Notes under the pieces: generated by a model
The model's database searches: none
Told to the model about the DNA's origin: nothing
Seen by the model: the letters and a program-made list of their open reading frames with translations, nothing else
Program-made: the position numbers and the translations under genes
NCBI RefSeq assembly: GCF_014287435.1
Contig: NZ_JACOPG010000004.1
Span: forward strand, 124,001-188,000
Source: Roseburia lenta
Lineage (GTDB): Bacteria; Bacillota; Clostridia; Lachnospirales; Lachnospiraceae
Direction of reading: 5' to 3'
DNA: 64,000 bases
Part shown: piece after piece, positions 15,599-26,051 of the stretch
Position numbering within the stretch: the stretch's first letter is position 1
Layout of the letters: every line of letters begins with the position of its first letter

Positions 15599-17686
15599 AT
15601 GGAAAACAAACGTGGAAGTTTATCAATTACAAGCGAAAACATTTTTCCGGTAATCAAGAAATGGTTATATTCAGATCATGATATTTTTTATAGAGAATTG
15701 ATCTCCAATGGCTGTGATGCCATTACTAAGTTAAAGAAACTGGATATGATGGGAGAATACGAGCTCCCGGAAGACTATAAGGCAAAGATCCAGGTTATCG
15801 TCAGCCCGGAGGACAAGACCCTTACCTTTATCGATAACGGTCTTGGTATGACGGCAGAAGAAGTAGAGGAATACATCAATCAGATCGCTTTTTCCGGTGC
15901 TACCGACTTCTTGGAGAAGTACAAGGACAAGGCAAGTGAGGAGCAGATCATCGGTCATTTCGGATTGGGATTTTATTCTGCCTTCATGGTTGCGGATGAG
16001 GTACATATCGATACCTTATCTTATAAGGAAGGTGCCAAGGCTGTACATTGGGAATGTGACGGCGGTACTGAGTTCGAGATGGGTGACGGAGACAAGACAG
16101 AAGTCGGAACCAAGATCACTTTGTTCTTAAATGAGGACTGCCTGGAATTTGCCAATGAATACCGTGCAAGAGAAGTCATTGAAAAGTATTGCTCATTCAT
16201 GCCGACGGAGATCTATCTTTCAAAGAAAGATGCACCGGAAGAATATGAGACCATCGATGTAGCAGACAAGCGCGACACCGATACCGTGATCGAGGAAATC
16301 CATACCGATGCCAAGATGGAAGAAAAGGAAAAAGAGGATGGCAGCAAGGAGATGGTCGAGGTAGAGCCTGCCAAAGACCAACTCAAGATCGTAAAGCGTC
16401 CGGTTCCTTTGAACGATACCAACCCACTTTGGACAAAGAACCCGAGCGAATGTACAGATGAAGATTATATCGCCTTTTACCGGAAGGTATTTATGGATTA
16501 CAAGGAGCCGCTTTTCTGGATCCATCTGAATATGGATTATCCATTCAACCTGAAAGGTATCTTGTACTTCCCGAAGATCAACACCGAGTACGATTCGATC
16601 GAGGGTACGATCAAGTTATACAACAATCAGGTATTTATCGCGGACAACATCAAGGAAGTTATTCCGGAATTTCTGATGCTCTTAAAGGGTGTCATCGACT
16701 GCCCGGACCTGCCGCTGAACGTATCCCGTTCCGCTTTGCAGAATGATGGATTTGTTACCAAGATTTCTGAGTACATTACCAAGAAGGTGGCTGACAAACT
16801 CATTGGTATGTGCAAGACCGACAAGGAAAATTATGAGAAATATTGGGATGACATCAGCCCATTTATCAAGTTTGGCTGCTTAAAGGACAATAAGTTCTGT
16901 GACAAGATGAATGACTATATCCTCTTTAAGGATATTGACGGCAAGTACACGACCTTACCGGAACTCCTTGTTGCAGAAGAAAAGACCGAGGAAAAGGCAA
17001 CGGATGAAAACGGCGAGACCGTGGATGTCGAGGAAGTAAAGGAAGATGCCGGTGCGGCTGAAGGTGAGCCGGAAGATAAGAGAAAGACCATCTTCTATGT
17101 GACTGATATGCAGCAGCAGAGCCAGTATATCAACCTGTTCCGTGAGCAGGGCATGAATGCGGTTGTTCTGGACCACACGATCGACAATTCCTTTATCACA
17201 CAGTTAGAGCAGCGCAATCAAGACTACAAGTTCTTGCGAATCGATGCAGATCTGACAGAAAACTTGGTTGAGGAGGCTTCTGAGGAAGACTTGAAGGCTG
17301 CACAGGATGCCCTTTCTGCACTCTTTAAGAAGGCATGCGGCAAGGACAATCTGACCGTAAAGGTAGAGAAGTTCAAGAACAAGGACATTTCTTCTATGCT
17401 GACAGTTTCTGAGGAAAGCAGACGTATGCAGGAAATGATGAAGATGTACAATATGTACGGCATGGATCCGTCTATGTTTGGCGGAGACGAGACGCTGGTA
17501 CTCAATGTGGACAACGACCTTGTCAAATACATGTTTGAGCATGCAGATGGCGAGAATGTAGAGATGTTCGCACAGCAGTTGTACGATCTGGCATGTCTGG
17601 CAAATAAGCCACTTGCACCGGAAGCCATGACAGCATTTGTTGCCCGTAGCAACAAGATCATGATGCTTTTGGCACAGGATAAGTAA
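15599..17686 (+). CDS. htpG: molecular chaperone HtpG (Hsp90)
   Basis: Hsp90 homologue of 695 residues, an ATP-dependent cytosolic chaperone. The N-terminal GHKL ATPase motifs are present: ELISNGCDAITKL, DNGLGMTAEEV and GHFGLGFYSAFMVAD. The middle domain shows LFWIHLNMDYPFNLKGILYFP and LNVSRSALQ. It is longer than E. coli HtpG (624 residues) because of a charged linker after the ATPase domain (around residues 230-265, rich in EKEKEDGSKE) and a second acidic insert near 460-495. ATG 15599 is chosen over 15590 because the AGAAGGA ribosome site abuts the earlier ATG. Preceded by CIRCE, so probably HrcA-controlled. Confidence 0.95.
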   Translation: MENKRGSLSITSENIFPVIKKWLYSDHDIFYRELISNGCDAITKLKKLDMMGEYELPEDYKAKIQVIVSPEDKTLTFIDNGLGMTAEEVEEYINQIAFSGATDFLEKYKDKASEEQIIGHFGLGFYSAFMVADEVHIDTLSYKEGAKAVHWECDGGTEFEMGDGDKTEVGTKITLFLNEDCLEFANEYRAREVIEKYCSFMPTEIYLSKKDAPEEYETIDVADKRDTDTVIEEIHTDAKMEEKEKEDGSKEMVEVEPAKDQLKIVKRPVPLNDTNPLWTKNPSECTDEDYIAFYRKVFMDYKEPLFWIHLNMDYPFNLKGILYFPKINTEYDSIEGTIKLYNNQVFIADNIKEVIPEFLMLLKGVIDCPDLPLNVSRSALQNDGFVTKISEYITKKVADKLIGMCKTDKENYEKYWDDISPFIKFGCLKDNKFCDKMNDYILFKDIDGKYTTLPELLVAEEKTEEKATDENGETVDVEEVKEDAGAAEGEPEDKRKTIFYVTDMQQQSQYINLFREQGMNAVVLDHTIDNSFITQLEQRNQDYKFLRIDADLTENLVEEASEEDLKAAQDALSALFKKACGKDNLTVKVEKFKNKDISSMLTVSEESRRMQEMMKMYNMYGMDPSMFGGDETLVLNVDNDLVKYMFEHADGENVEMFAQQLYDLACLANKPLAPEAMTAFVARSNKIMMLLAQDK

Positions 17687-17704
17687 GATATAAAATAAAA
17701 ATGT

Positions 17705-17742
17705 ACCGGATACAGAGAAAGGTCTGTATCCGGTCTTTTTTT
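17705..17742 (+). terminator. htpG terminator
   Basis: ACCGGATACAGA (17705-17716) pairs perfectly with 17723-17734 across GAAAGG, followed by CTTTTTTT. A strong Rho-independent terminator. Confidence 0.88.
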
Positions 17743-17745
17743 ATA

Positions 17746-17773
17746 TTGACAGAAAAGAAATGCGTATTATGAT
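17746..17773 (+). promoter_or_regulatory. promoter of the DUF2804 gene
   Basis: TTGACA (17746-17751), 16-bp spacer, TATGAT (17768-17773), placed immediately after the htpG terminator. Confidence 0.65.
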
Positions 17774-17825
17774 GAAAGTAAGAGAAGTTTTTCATGGATG
17801 TGCATAAAAACAGGGGGATCAGATT

Positions 17826-18866
17826 ATGGCAGAAAGAAATCATGAAGTGACAAAAAGACAGCCGCTCTTAGATGCCAGGGGAAACATCGCAGAGCCGGGC
17901 TGGTCGAGAAGACAGTTGCAGGTCTATGACCGGACAAAGATCAAGGCAGCCAGGTTCCGTATCAAGGAATGGGACTATTATCTGGTGGTAGGGGATGCAT
18001 GTGCCGTGGCATTTACCCTATCGGATGATGGCTATGTGGGCTTACAGTCGGTATCTTTGCTGGAATTGGGAGAGCATCCTTGGGAGCACACAGAGACCAT
18101 TTTGGATGCTTTTCCTATGGGAAAGTTTCACTTGCCGGGCAATTCTTCCGCCGGAGATATTGTCTATGATAAGGGCAGGCTACAATTATCTTATTGTCTG
18201 GAAGAAATAGAGGGCAAGCGGGTGCGGCATATCCGGGGCAATTTTGCAGACTTTTATCAGAAGAAGCCTTTTTCCTGTGATATTGTCTTGGAAGAACCGG
18301 ACATGGATACCATGGTCATTGCGACCCCTTGGGATAAGGACGGACATTTTTACTACAATCAAAAGATCAACTGTATGCGGGCGAGCGGCTGGGCAGACTA
18401 TGACGGCAAACGCTATGTCTTTGATCCGGCAAGGCATTTTGGAACGCTGGATTGGGGCAGGGGAGTCTGGACTTATGACAATACCTGGTATTGGGGATCC
18501 GGCAACTGTGACTTAGATGGGCATGCCTTTGGCTTCAATATCGGCTACGGATTTGGCAATACCAAGGCGGCGACTGAAAATGTCATCTTTTATGATGGCG
18601 TGGCACACAAGATCGATGATGTGACCTTCCACATCCCACAGGACGATTATTGCAAGCCTTGGACTTTTTCTTCCAGCGATGGACGCTTTGAGATGGAGTT
18701 TATGCCAATTCTTGACCGCAGTGCCTGTATGGACTACAAACTGATCGTCTCCGATCAGCACCAGGTCTTTGGCAAAATGAGCGGCGTGGCGGTCTTAGAT
18801 GACGGCACGCATCTTCATATAAAAGATGTCTTATGTTTTGCGGAAAAAGTGCATAACCGCTATTAA
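17826..18866 (+). CDS. DUF2804 family protein
   Basis: Soluble protein of 346 residues with many aromatic and beta-strand segments and no signal peptide. The family pattern is visible: an opening QPLLDARGNIAEPGWSRR, the central LVIATPW-type segment (MVIATPWDKDGHFYYNQK) and the signature DWGRGVWTYDNTWYWGSG followed by FGFNIGYGFG. This is DUF2804, a beta-rich family whose function is not established as far as I know. It stands alone between two terminators with its own promoter, so its context says little. An AGGGGG ribosome site lies upstream of the ATG. Confidence 0.88.
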   Translation: MAERNHEVTKRQPLLDARGNIAEPGWSRRQLQVYDRTKIKAARFRIKEWDYYLVVGDACAVAFTLSDDGYVGLQSVSLLELGEHPWEHTETILDAFPMGKFHLPGNSSAGDIVYDKGRLQLSYCLEEIEGKRVRHIRGNFADFYQKKPFSCDIVLEEPDMDTMVIATPWDKDGHFYYNQKINCMRASGWADYDGKRYVFDPARHFGTLDWGRGVWTYDNTWYWGSGNCDLDGHAFGFNIGYGFGNTKAATENVIFYDGVAHKIDDVTFHIPQDDYCKPWTFSSSDGRFEMEFMPILDRSACMDYKLIVSDQHQVFGKMSGVAVLDDGTHLHIKDVLCFAEKVHNRY

Positions 18867-18871
18867 AAAAA

Positions 18872-18905
18872 CAGGTCAGTCTCTTGTGAGGCTGACCTGC
18901 TTTTA
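18872..18905. terminator. bidirectional terminator
   Basis: CAGGTCAG (18872-18879) with CTGACCTG (18892-18899) and extra pairs inside; TTTT follows on the plus strand and a run of seven A precedes it (T on the minus strand). It ends both the DUF2804 gene and the convergent activase gene. Confidence 0.85.
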
Positions 18906-18912
18906 TGTAAGT

Positions 18913-21900
18913 TTATTTGGAAGCAATTTCTTTTTTTAAGTTCTTGTGCGCCGTAGAAAGCATAAGTTTGATACGGTTGAGCTGGTTTACTTCCGATGCG
19001 CCCGGATCATAGTCAATGGCAACGATATTTGCCTTTGGATATTCGTGGCGCAATTCTTTGATAACACCCTTTCCGACAATGTGGTTTGGCAGACATGCAA
19101 ACGGCTGGGCACAAATGATATTCGGCACGCCCTGATGCATGAGTTCTAACATTTCACCGGTTAAGAACCAGCCTTCACCGGTCTGGTTACCAATGGATAC
19201 GATGGACTCAGCATTTTTGGCTGTGTCTTCGATATAGCAGGTCGGTTCAAAGTGCTTGCTCTTTGCCAGTTCGTCTCTAGCATCTTTTCGCATCCATTCA
19301 AAGAAACGGATGAGCATCTTATTGAGGCGGGCTGTCTTTTTGGACTCGCCCAGATTGTCTGCCTTGTAGATCTGGTTGTAGCAGCAGTAGAGCAGGAAGT
19401 CTGTCAGATCCGGTACAACGGCTTCTGCACCTTCAGATTCCAAAAGCGTTACTACGTCATTGTTGGCTGCCGGATGGTATTTTACCAGAATTTCGCCGAC
19501 AACGCCGACACGCGGTTTCTTCTCATCTGTGATCGGCAGACAGTCGAAATCGCGGATGATCTGGCGGCACATCTGCTTGTACTTGCGATGGGAAAGGAAG
19601 CCGTCCTGGGTTACAAAGGCAATGACGCGCTCTTTCCATTTTTCATGCAGGGCATTGGCAGAACCCGGTGTCACTTCATATGGACGCATGCGGTATAAGC
19701 AGCGCAGGAAGATGTCGCCAAATTCCAAGGCGTATAGGCCATGCTGGATCAGAGCCGGTGTGATCTTAAATCCCGGATTCTTTTCCAATCCGACCATATT
19801 TAAGGATACGACCGGAACATCCGGGTAACCTGCCTTGGCAAGGGCACGACGGATAAAGGCGATATAGTTGGTCGCACGGCATCCGCCACCGGTCTGGGTG
19901 ATGAGGATTGCTGTCTTGTTCATGTCGTAATTGCCGGAAGCAATGGCAGCCATGATCTGACCGACAACGATCAGAGACGGATAGCAGGCATCGTTATTTA
20001 CATATTTCAGACCGACATCTACACATTCTCTGGCAGAGATCTGTGGGATGGATAAATGGTATCCTGCGGCAACAAATGCTGGTTCCAAAAGTTCAAAATG
20101 GATCGGCGACATTTGCGGACAGATGATGGTGTAATCCTTGCGCATTTCCTCGGTAAAGATGACACGCTCAAAGTTTGCCGGTTTGATCTCGCGCTTTTCG
20201 GCTTTCTTTTCTCTGACACGGATGGCAGAGAGGAGAGAGCGGATACGGATCCTTGCAGCACCCAAGTTATTTACTTCATCGATCTTTAAGCAGGTATAGA
20301 TCTTGCCGGAGCCTGTCAAAATATCACTGACCATATCGGTTGTTACGGCATCGACACCGCAGCCGAAAGAGTTGAGTTGGATCATATCCAGATCGTCTCT
20401 GGTCTTGACAAAGTTGGCGGCAGAGTAAAGTCTGGAATGATACATCCACTGATCCATAACCAGGATCGGACGCTCCAGATTACCCAGATGTGACACAGAA
20501 TCCTCGGTCAAAACACAGATGCCGTAAGAGTTGATCAGTTCCGGGATACCATGGTTGATCTCAGGATCGACATGGTATGGACGACCTGCCAGAACGATAC
20601 CGCGTCTACCGGTTTCCTTCATATATTTGAGGACTTCTTCACCCTTTTTCATCATTTCCAGACGGGTCACTTCCTGCTCTTTCCAGGCATCGGTGACAGC
20701 CTCGCGCACTTCGGATTCTGGGATGTCAAATTCTTCCTTGAAGCATTTGACCAGTGTCAGGCTTGCCTTCTCCTCGCTGCCAAAGGACATGAAAGGATTG
20801 ATAAAACGCACCTTGCCGGAAGTGATCTCGTCCACATTATTCTTGATGTTTTCCGAATAAGAGGTAACGATCGGACAGTTGTAGTGGTTACCGGCATCCG
20901 GGAACTCGTTTCTTTCATAGAAGAGTGCCGGATAGAAGATAAAGTCTACATTGCCCTCATCAATGAGCCACTGGATATGTCCGTGTGCCAACTTGGCAGG
21001 ATAACATTCGGATTCACTTGGAATGGATTCAATGCCCATCTCATAGATCTTTCTGGAAGAAGAAGGAGATAAGACAACGGAAAATCCGAGTTTTTTAAAG
21101 AAAGTTGCCCAGAATGGGTAGTTTTCGTACATATTCAAAACTCTCGGAAGTCCGACCGTGCCACGTTTTGCTTCTTCTCTTGGCAGTGGTTCGTAATCAA
21201 AGATACGCTTGTTCTTATATTCAAAAAGGTTTGGAATATTTTCTTTGTTCTTTTCCTTGCCCAGACCCTTTTCACAACGGTTACCGGTAATGTAACTGCG
21301 GTTGCCGGAGAAACGGTTGATGGTCAAAAGACAGTGGTTGGTGCATCCCTGACAACGGGCAAGTTTGGTCGTATAGGTCAGTTCATTGATCTGGTCAATG
21401 GTCAGCATAGTGGTCTGATAGTCTTCTTCGTGGCGTTCTCTGGCAATCAGGGCACAACCGAAAGCACCCATGATACCGGCGATGTCAGGTCTTACTGCCT
21501 GGCAGCCGGAAATGCGCTCGAAAGAACGAAGCACGGCGTCATTGTAAAAAGTACCGCCCTGTACGACAACGTGTTCTCCGAGTTCTTTCGGATCGGAGAG
21601 TTTGATAACCTTAAAGAGGGCATTTTTGATCACGGAATAAGCAAGACCGGCAGAAATATCAGCCACGGTCGCACCTTCCTTTTGCGCCTGCTTTACCTTG
21701 GAGTTCATAAATACCGTACATCTTGTACCAAGATCAATCGGATTCTTGGCAAACAAGGCTTCCTTAGCAAAATCCGCAACGGTAAAGTTCAAAGATTTTG
21801 CAAAAGTCTCGATAAAGGATCCGCAACCGGAAGAACATGCCTCATTCAACTGCACGCTGTCAACGGTCTGGTTCTTGATCTTGATGCATTTCATATCCTG

Positions 21901-23172
21901 TCCGCCGATGTCTAAGATACAATCGACCTCCGGGTTAAAGAAGGCAGCAGCATAGTAGTGTGCCACGGTCTCGACTTCGCCTTCGTCAAGCATGAGTGCG
22001 GACTTTAAGAGTGCCTCGCCGTATCCTGTGGAGCAGGAATGAACGATGTGGGCATCCTCCGGCAACTTGCTGTAGATGTCTTTGATGGCACCGATGGCGG
22101 TAGCAAGCGGGCTGCCGTTGTTGTTGCTGTAGAAAGAGTAGAGCAGTGAGCCGTCCTCATCTACCAGTGCAATCTTGGTCGTGGTCGAACCGGCATCGAT
22201 ACCCAGATAGCAGTTGCCGTGGTAAGAGGCAAGGTCAGCGGTACGGACATGGTTGTTGCCGTGGCGCTTGATAAAGGTATCGTATTCTTCTTTTGAGGCA
22301 AAGAGTGGCTCCATGCGGGCTACTTCAAATTCCATATGAATATTGGAAGACAATTTTGCCATAATATCGGTGATGGCAAACTGCTTTTCTTCCTTATAAT
22401 TAAGGGCTGAACCGATCGCGGCGAACAGATGTGAGTTCTCCGGCGTGATGGCATGCTCATCATCCAGATTTAAGGTACGGATGAAGGTCATTTTTAACTG
22501 ATCCAGGAAATGCAAAGGACCTCCTAAAAAGGCAACATGACCGCGGATCGGCTTACCGCAGGCAAGACCGGAAATGGTCTGGTTGACAACCGCCTGGAAA
22601 ATGGAGGCAGACAGGTCTTCCTTGGTGGCTCCTTCGTTGATGAGGGGCTGGATATCTGTCTTGGCAAATACACCACATCTGGCTGCGATCGGGTAGATCG
22701 CCTTGTAATTCTTGGCATATTCGTTCAGACCGGAGGCATCTGTCTGGATCAGAGAAGCCATCTGGTCGATAAAGGAACCGGTACCACCGGCACAGATACC
22801 GTTCATACGCTGTTCTACGTTACCGTTTTCAAAGTAGATGATCTTGGCATCCTCACCACCAAGTTCAATGGCAACGTCTGTCTGTGGTGCATAGTGGGTC
22901 AGGGCAGTAGAGACTGCGATAACCTCCTGGACAAAATCAATGCCCAGATGCTTGGCAAGTGTCAGACCGCCGGAACCGGTGATCATCGGAGATACCATGA
23001 TCTCGCCGGTGCTGTCAAATGCTTTATGTAACAGGTTACTTAAGGTTTCCTGAATGTTGGCAAAATGGCGTTCGTAATCAGAAAAGATAAGATTGTCCTG
23101 CTCATCAAGGATTGCAATTTTGACGGTTGTAGAACCGATGTCGATTCCTAACTTGTACAATTTTTCATTCAT
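18913..23172 (-). CDS. fused acyl-CoA dehydratase activase (BadF/BadG/BcrA/BcrD ATPase) with DUF2229-type C-terminal half
   Basis: Large protein of 1419 residues with two N-terminal ASKHA ATPase domains in tandem, beginning [17 protein letters not shown] and [17 protein letters not shown]. Each carries the cysteine motifs of 2-hydroxyacyl-CoA dehydratase activators ([13 protein letters not shown] and RCGVFAKTD in the first; [13 protein letters not shown] and RCTVFMNSK in the second) that hold a [4Fe-4S] cluster between subunits. A cysteine-rich junction (CQGCTNHC) leads into the DUF2229/CoA-activase part. Such activators use ATP to inject an electron into a dehydratase; no dehydratase subunits lie nearby. 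Start at 23172 follows AAAGGG; the open frame beyond it is not family-like. Confidence 0.92.
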   Translation of the reverse strand: MNEKLYKLGIDIGSTTVKIAILDEQDNLIFSDYERHFANIQETLSNLLHKAFDSTGEIMVSPMITGSGGLTLAKHLGIDFVQEVIAVSTALTHYAPQTDVAIELGGEDAKIIYFENGNVEQRMNGICAGGTGSFIDQMASLIQTDASGLNEYAKNYKAIYPIAARCGVFAKTDIQPLINEGATKEDLSASIFQAVVNQTISGLACGKPIRGHVAFLGGPLHFLDQLKMTFIRTLNLDDEHAITPENSHLFAAIGSALNYKEEKQFAITDIMAKLSSNIHMEFEVARMEPLFASKEEYDTFIKRHGNNHVRTADLASYHGNCYLGIDAGSTTTKIALVDEDGSLLYSFYSNNNGSPLATAIGAIKDIYSKLPEDAHIVHSCSTGYGEALLKSALMLDEGEVETVAHYYAAAFFNPEVDCILDIGGQDMKCIKIKNQTVDSVQLNEACSSGCGSFIETFAKSLNFTVADFAKEALFAKNPIDLGTRCTVFMNSKVKQAQKEGATVADISAGLAYSVIKNALFKVIKLSDPKELGEHVVVQGGTFYNDAVLRSFERISGCQAVRPDIAGIMGAFGCALIARERHEEDYQTTMLTIDQINELTYTTKLARCQGCTNHCLLTINRFSGNRSYITGNRCEKGLGKEKNKENIPNLFEYKNKRIFDYEPLPREEAKRGTVGLPRVLNMYENYPFWATFFKKLGFSVVLSPSSSRKIYEMGIESIPSESECYPAKLAHGHIQWLIDEGNVDFIFYPALFYERNEFPDAGNHYNCPIVTSYSENIKNNVDEITSGKVRFINPFMSFGSEEKASLTLVKCFKEEFDIPESEVREAVTDAWKEQEVTRLEMMKKGEEVLKYMKETGRRGIVLAGRPYHVDPEINHGIPELINSYGICVLTEDSVSHLGNLERPILVMDQWMYHSRLYSAANFVKTRDDLDMIQLNSFGCGVDAVTTDMVSDILTGSGKIYTCLKIDEVNNLGAARIRIRSLLSAIRVREKKAEKREIKPANFERVIFTEEMRKDYTIICPQMSPIHFELLEPAFVAAGYHLSIPQISARECVDVGLKYVNNDACYPSLIVVGQIMAAIASGNYDMNKTAILITQTGGGCRATNYIAFIRRALAKAGYPDVPVVSLNMVGLEKNPGFKITPALIQHGLYALEFGDIFLRCLYRMRPYEVTPGSANALHEKWKERVIAFVTQDGFLSHRKYKQMCRQIIRDFDCLPITDEKKPRVGVVGEILVKYHPAANNDVVTLLESEGAEAVVPDLTDFLLYCCYNQIYKADNLGESKKTARLNKMLIRFFEWMRKDARDELAKSKHFEPTCYIEDTAKNAESIVSIGNQTGEGWFLTGEMLELMHQGVPNIICAQPFACLPNHIVGKGVIKELRHEYPKANIVAIDYDPGASEVNQLNRIKLMLSTAHKNLKKEIASK

Positions 23173-23281
23173 AATGATGTAAACCCTTTCTAAAAACTTA
23201 TATGATAACTGTTTACTCCCGTTAATCCCATAGATTGAAGTCTGTCTTTTCCTATTTATTATATAGAAAACAAACAGAGTT

Positions 23282-23310
23282 ATTATACGACACAAATCGA
23301 CAAAAAACAA
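23282..23310 (-). promoter_or_regulatory. promoter of the activase gene
   Basis: On the minus strand TTGTTT (complement of 23305-23310), 17-bp spacer, TATAAT (complement of 23282-23287). The leader to the ATG is about 105 bases. Confidence 0.55.
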
Positions 23311-23322
23311 GAAGCGGATTCG

Positions 23323-23351
23323 TTGACAAAAAGTGGGAAGCACCCTATAAT
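23323..23351 (+). promoter_or_regulatory. consensus promoter of the rhomboid-like gene
   Basis: TTGACA (23323-23328), 17-bp spacer, TATAAT (23346-23351): a perfect SigA consensus with ideal spacing, so strong constitutive transcription is expected. Confidence 0.8.
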
Positions 23352-23424
23352 TAAAATAATTATGCAATATCGTCGGTGACTATACCATTTCTTAAGATAT
23401 TGCGAGAGTGAGGAGAATACTTTT

Positions 23425-24294
23425 ATGCTAAATAAGTTAGAACGTGCTCTGGGTAAATATGCCATTCCGAATCTGATGCGTTATTTGATCGGGGGCTATG
23501 TGCTGGGGTATTTTTTGATGTTGGGAAGCCGCATTACCAGTGTAAACTTTCTGACCTATATGACCTTAGAACCTTATTATATTATCCATAAGTTCCAGAT
23601 CTGGCGTATCTTTACCTGGATCATGATCCCGGAGACTCCCAATATCCTGTTCTTTGCGATCATGCTCCTTTTGTATTATCAGTTGGGAACGGCGCTGGAG
23701 AATGCATGGGGGACATTTCGCTTTAATGCCTATATCATTGGAGGCATGCTTGCGACTCTGATCGGTGCTTTTGTTTTGTATTTTATTTACGGTGCGGTGA
23801 CCGGCAGTCCGGTAGCAGGTGTTGGCGGTTATTTTAGTATGCAGTACATCAACCTGTCGATCTTTTTAGCATTTGCCGTATGCTTCCCGGATATGGAAGT
23901 GCTTTTGTACTTTATCATTCCGATCAAGATGAAGTGGATGGCAGTGGTTTATGCCGTTATGATCGCGATCAGTCTGGTGGGATCCTCCTGGTCAGGTCGT
24001 GTGGCGATCATCTGCTCCCTGCTCAACTTCCTGATCTTTTATCTGTCATCCCGCAATTACAGACGTGTGGATCCGCGTGAGATCCACCGCAAGCAGGAAT
24101 ATAAGCGCAAGGCGGCAGCCGGTGCAGGACCAAGGAGAGACAGGAGCGGCGCACCGATCGCAAGACACAAGTGTGCGGTATGCGGCAGGACAGAACTGAC
24201 AAACCCGGAACTGGAATTCCGTTTCTGCTCAAAATGCAACGGCAATTATGAATATTGTCAGGATCATCTGTTTACACACAAACACATCCAGTAG
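23425..24294 (+). CDS. rhomboid-like membrane protein with C-terminal zinc ribbon, probably not a protease
   Basis: Protein of 289 residues. About six membrane segments have a rhomboid-type layout: [19 protein letters not shown] resembles the L1 loop, and [20 protein letters not shown] the family's LGxxLE..WG..RF segment. The catalytic GxSG motif is not seen; the corresponding region reads [11 protein letters not shown] basic cytosolic linker leads to a zinc ribbon with C250-x2-C253 and C268-x2-C271, then a histidine-rich end ([11 protein letters not shown]). It resembles inactive rhomboid or derlin-like proteins. A perfect consensus promoter lies upstream. Role unknown; membrane-protein quality control is only a guess. 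Confidence 0.75.
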   Translation: MLNKLERALGKYAIPNLMRYLIGGYVLGYFLMLGSRITSVNFLTYMTLEPYYIIHKFQIWRIFTWIMIPETPNILFFAIMLLLYYQLGTALENAWGTFRFNAYIIGGMLATLIGAFVLYFIYGAVTGSPVAGVGGYFSMQYINLSIFLAFAVCFPDMEVLLYFIIPIKMKWMAVVYAVMIAISLVGSSWSGRVAIICSLLNFLIFYLSSRNYRRVDPREIHRKQEYKRKAAAGAGPRRDRSGAPIARHKCAVCGRTELTNPELEFRFCSKCNGNYEYCQDHLFTHKHIQ

Positions 24295-24350
24295 GCAATA
24301 CCAAAGAGGAATATAAGTGGATAAGTCCACAGATGGAGAGGAATAGATCA

Positions 24351-26024
24351 ATGGAGAACGAAAAAGAAGTAGTATCAAAGAATTTTATCGAGATGGAGAT
24401 CGACAAGGACCTGGCAGAGGGGGTTTACGACACCGTATGTACCCGTTTCCCGCCGGAGCCAAATGGTTATCTGCATATCGGTCATGCCAAGTCCATCCTG
24501 TTAAACTATGGTCTGGCAAAAAAATACAATGGCGAATTTCACATGCGTTTTGACGACACCAACCCAACCAAGGAACGTGAGGAATTTGTAGAGTCCATCA
24601 AAAAAGATATTCAGTGGCTGGGCGCAGACTGGGGCGACCATCTGTATTTTGCATCCAACTATTTTGACCAGATGTATGAAGCAGCTATTACTCTGATCAA
24701 AAAGGGCAGGGCATACTGCTCTGACTTAAATGCAGACCAGATCCGTGAGTACCGCGGTACTTTGACAGAGCCTGGCAAGGAAGATCCGAATGCAGGCCGT
24801 AGCATCGAAGAAAATTTACAGATCTTTGAAGATATGAAAAACGGCAAATACGAGGACGGCTCCATGGTACTGCGTGCCAAGATCGATATGACATCACCGA
24901 ATATCAATATGAGAGATCCGATTCTCTACCGTGTGGCACATATGCATCATCACAACACCGGTGATAAGTGGTGCATTTATCCTATGTATGATTTCGCACA
25001 TCCGATCGAGGATGCGATCGAGGGCATCACACATTCTATCTGCACACTGGAATTTGAAGACCACAGACCACTCTATGACTGGGTCGTTCGTGAGGTCGGT
25101 TTTGCACATCCGCCAAGACAGATCGAATTTGCCAAGATGTATCTGACCAATGTCGTTACCGGCAAGCGTTACATCAAGCGTCTGGTAGAAGAAGGCATCG
25201 TAGACGGCTGGGATGATCCGCGTCTGGTATCCATTGCAGCCCTGCGCCGCCGTGGCTTCACACCGGAGTCCATTGCAAAGTTCGTAGAACTCTGTGGCGT
25301 GTCAAAGAGCAATTCTTCTGTAGATTATGCCATGCTTGAGTATTGTATCCGTGAGGACTTAAAGAACAAAAAGAGCCGTGTGATGGCAGTGCTTGATCCA
25401 ATCAAGGTTGTGATCGACAATTATCCGGAAGGACAGATCGAGTATCTGGAAGCACCGAATAACCTGGAAAATCCGGAACTTGGCACCCGTCAGGTACCAT
25501 TTTCCAGAGAGATCTATATTGAGCGCAATGATTTTATGGAAGAACCGCCACGCAAGTATTTCCGTATGTTCCCGGGCAATGAAGTGCGCCTGATGAATGC
25601 TTACTTCGTGACCTGTAATTCTTTTGAAAAGGACGAAAATGGCAATATCACAGAGATCCATTGTACCTATGATCCGGCATCCAGAGGCGGTAACAGCCCG
25701 GATGGACGAAAGGTAAAGGGCACTATCCACTGGGTATCCTGCGAGACAGCCGTTCCGGCAACCATCCGCCTCTATGAGAATATCGTAGATGAGGAAGCCG
25801 GCGTTTACAATGAGGATGGTAGCCTCAACTTAAATCCAAATTCTCTGACGGTTTTGGAGAATTGTTATGTGGAGCCATCCATCGCAGAGGCAGAGGCGTA
25901 TGACAGTTTCCAGTTTGTACGTCAGGGCTTCTTCTGCGTAGATGCAAAGGATTCTTCCAAGGAGCATCTGGTATTCAACCGGATCGTATCTTTGAAGTCT
26001 TCCTACAAATTGCCGACAGCCTAA
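24351..26024 (+). CDS. glnS: glutaminyl-tRNA synthetase
   Basis: Class I synthetase of 557 residues that attaches glutamine to tRNA-Gln. The HIGH motif (HIGH, residues 42-45, after PPEPNGYL) and the GlnRS/GluRS catalytic core [13 protein letters not shown] are present, as is the GlnRS-typical GWDDPRL with IAALRRRGF. Where E. coli GlnRS has the second signature MSKR, this protein reads TGKR ([12 protein letters not shown]). Many Firmicutes lack GlnRS and use Glu-tRNA amidation, so this enzyme is a less usual trait. Of the in-frame starts, ATG 24351 is best placed behind GGAGAGGA. The gene is followed 27 bp later by the DUF2225 gene. Confidence 0.93.
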   Translation: MENEKEVVSKNFIEMEIDKDLAEGVYDTVCTRFPPEPNGYLHIGHAKSILLNYGLAKKYNGEFHMRFDDTNPTKEREEFVESIKKDIQWLGADWGDHLYFASNYFDQMYEAAITLIKKGRAYCSDLNADQIREYRGTLTEPGKEDPNAGRSIEENLQIFEDMKNGKYEDGSMVLRAKIDMTSPNINMRDPILYRVAHMHHHNTGDKWCIYPMYDFAHPIEDAIEGITHSICTLEFEDHRPLYDWVVREVGFAHPPRQIEFAKMYLTNVVTGKRYIKRLVEEGIVDGWDDPRLVSIAALRRRGFTPESIAKFVELCGVSKSNSSVDYAMLEYCIREDLKNKKSRVMAVLDPIKVVIDNYPEGQIEYLEAPNNLENPELGTRQVPFSREIYIERNDFMEEPPRKYFRMFPGNEVRLMNAYFVTCNSFEKDENGNITEIHCTYDPASRGGNSPDGRKVKGTIHWVSCETAVPATIRLYENIVDEEAGVYNEDGSLNLNPNSLTVLENCYVEPSIAEAEAYDSFQFVRQGFFCVDAKDSSKEHLVFNRIVSLKSSYKLPTA

Positions 26025-26051
26025 GTTGGTTTTAGCAGAAAGTGTGAAATA

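Noticed and set aside
19252..22000. Long plus-strand frames opposite the activase gene (for example 19252-19698 and 21334-21915)
   Set aside because: They lie antisense to a well-supported gene, have no ribosome sites and no known motifs.
23173..23367. Upstream extension of the activase frame
   Set aside because: It overlaps its own promoter and lacks a ribosome site; the conserved N-terminus starts at 23172.
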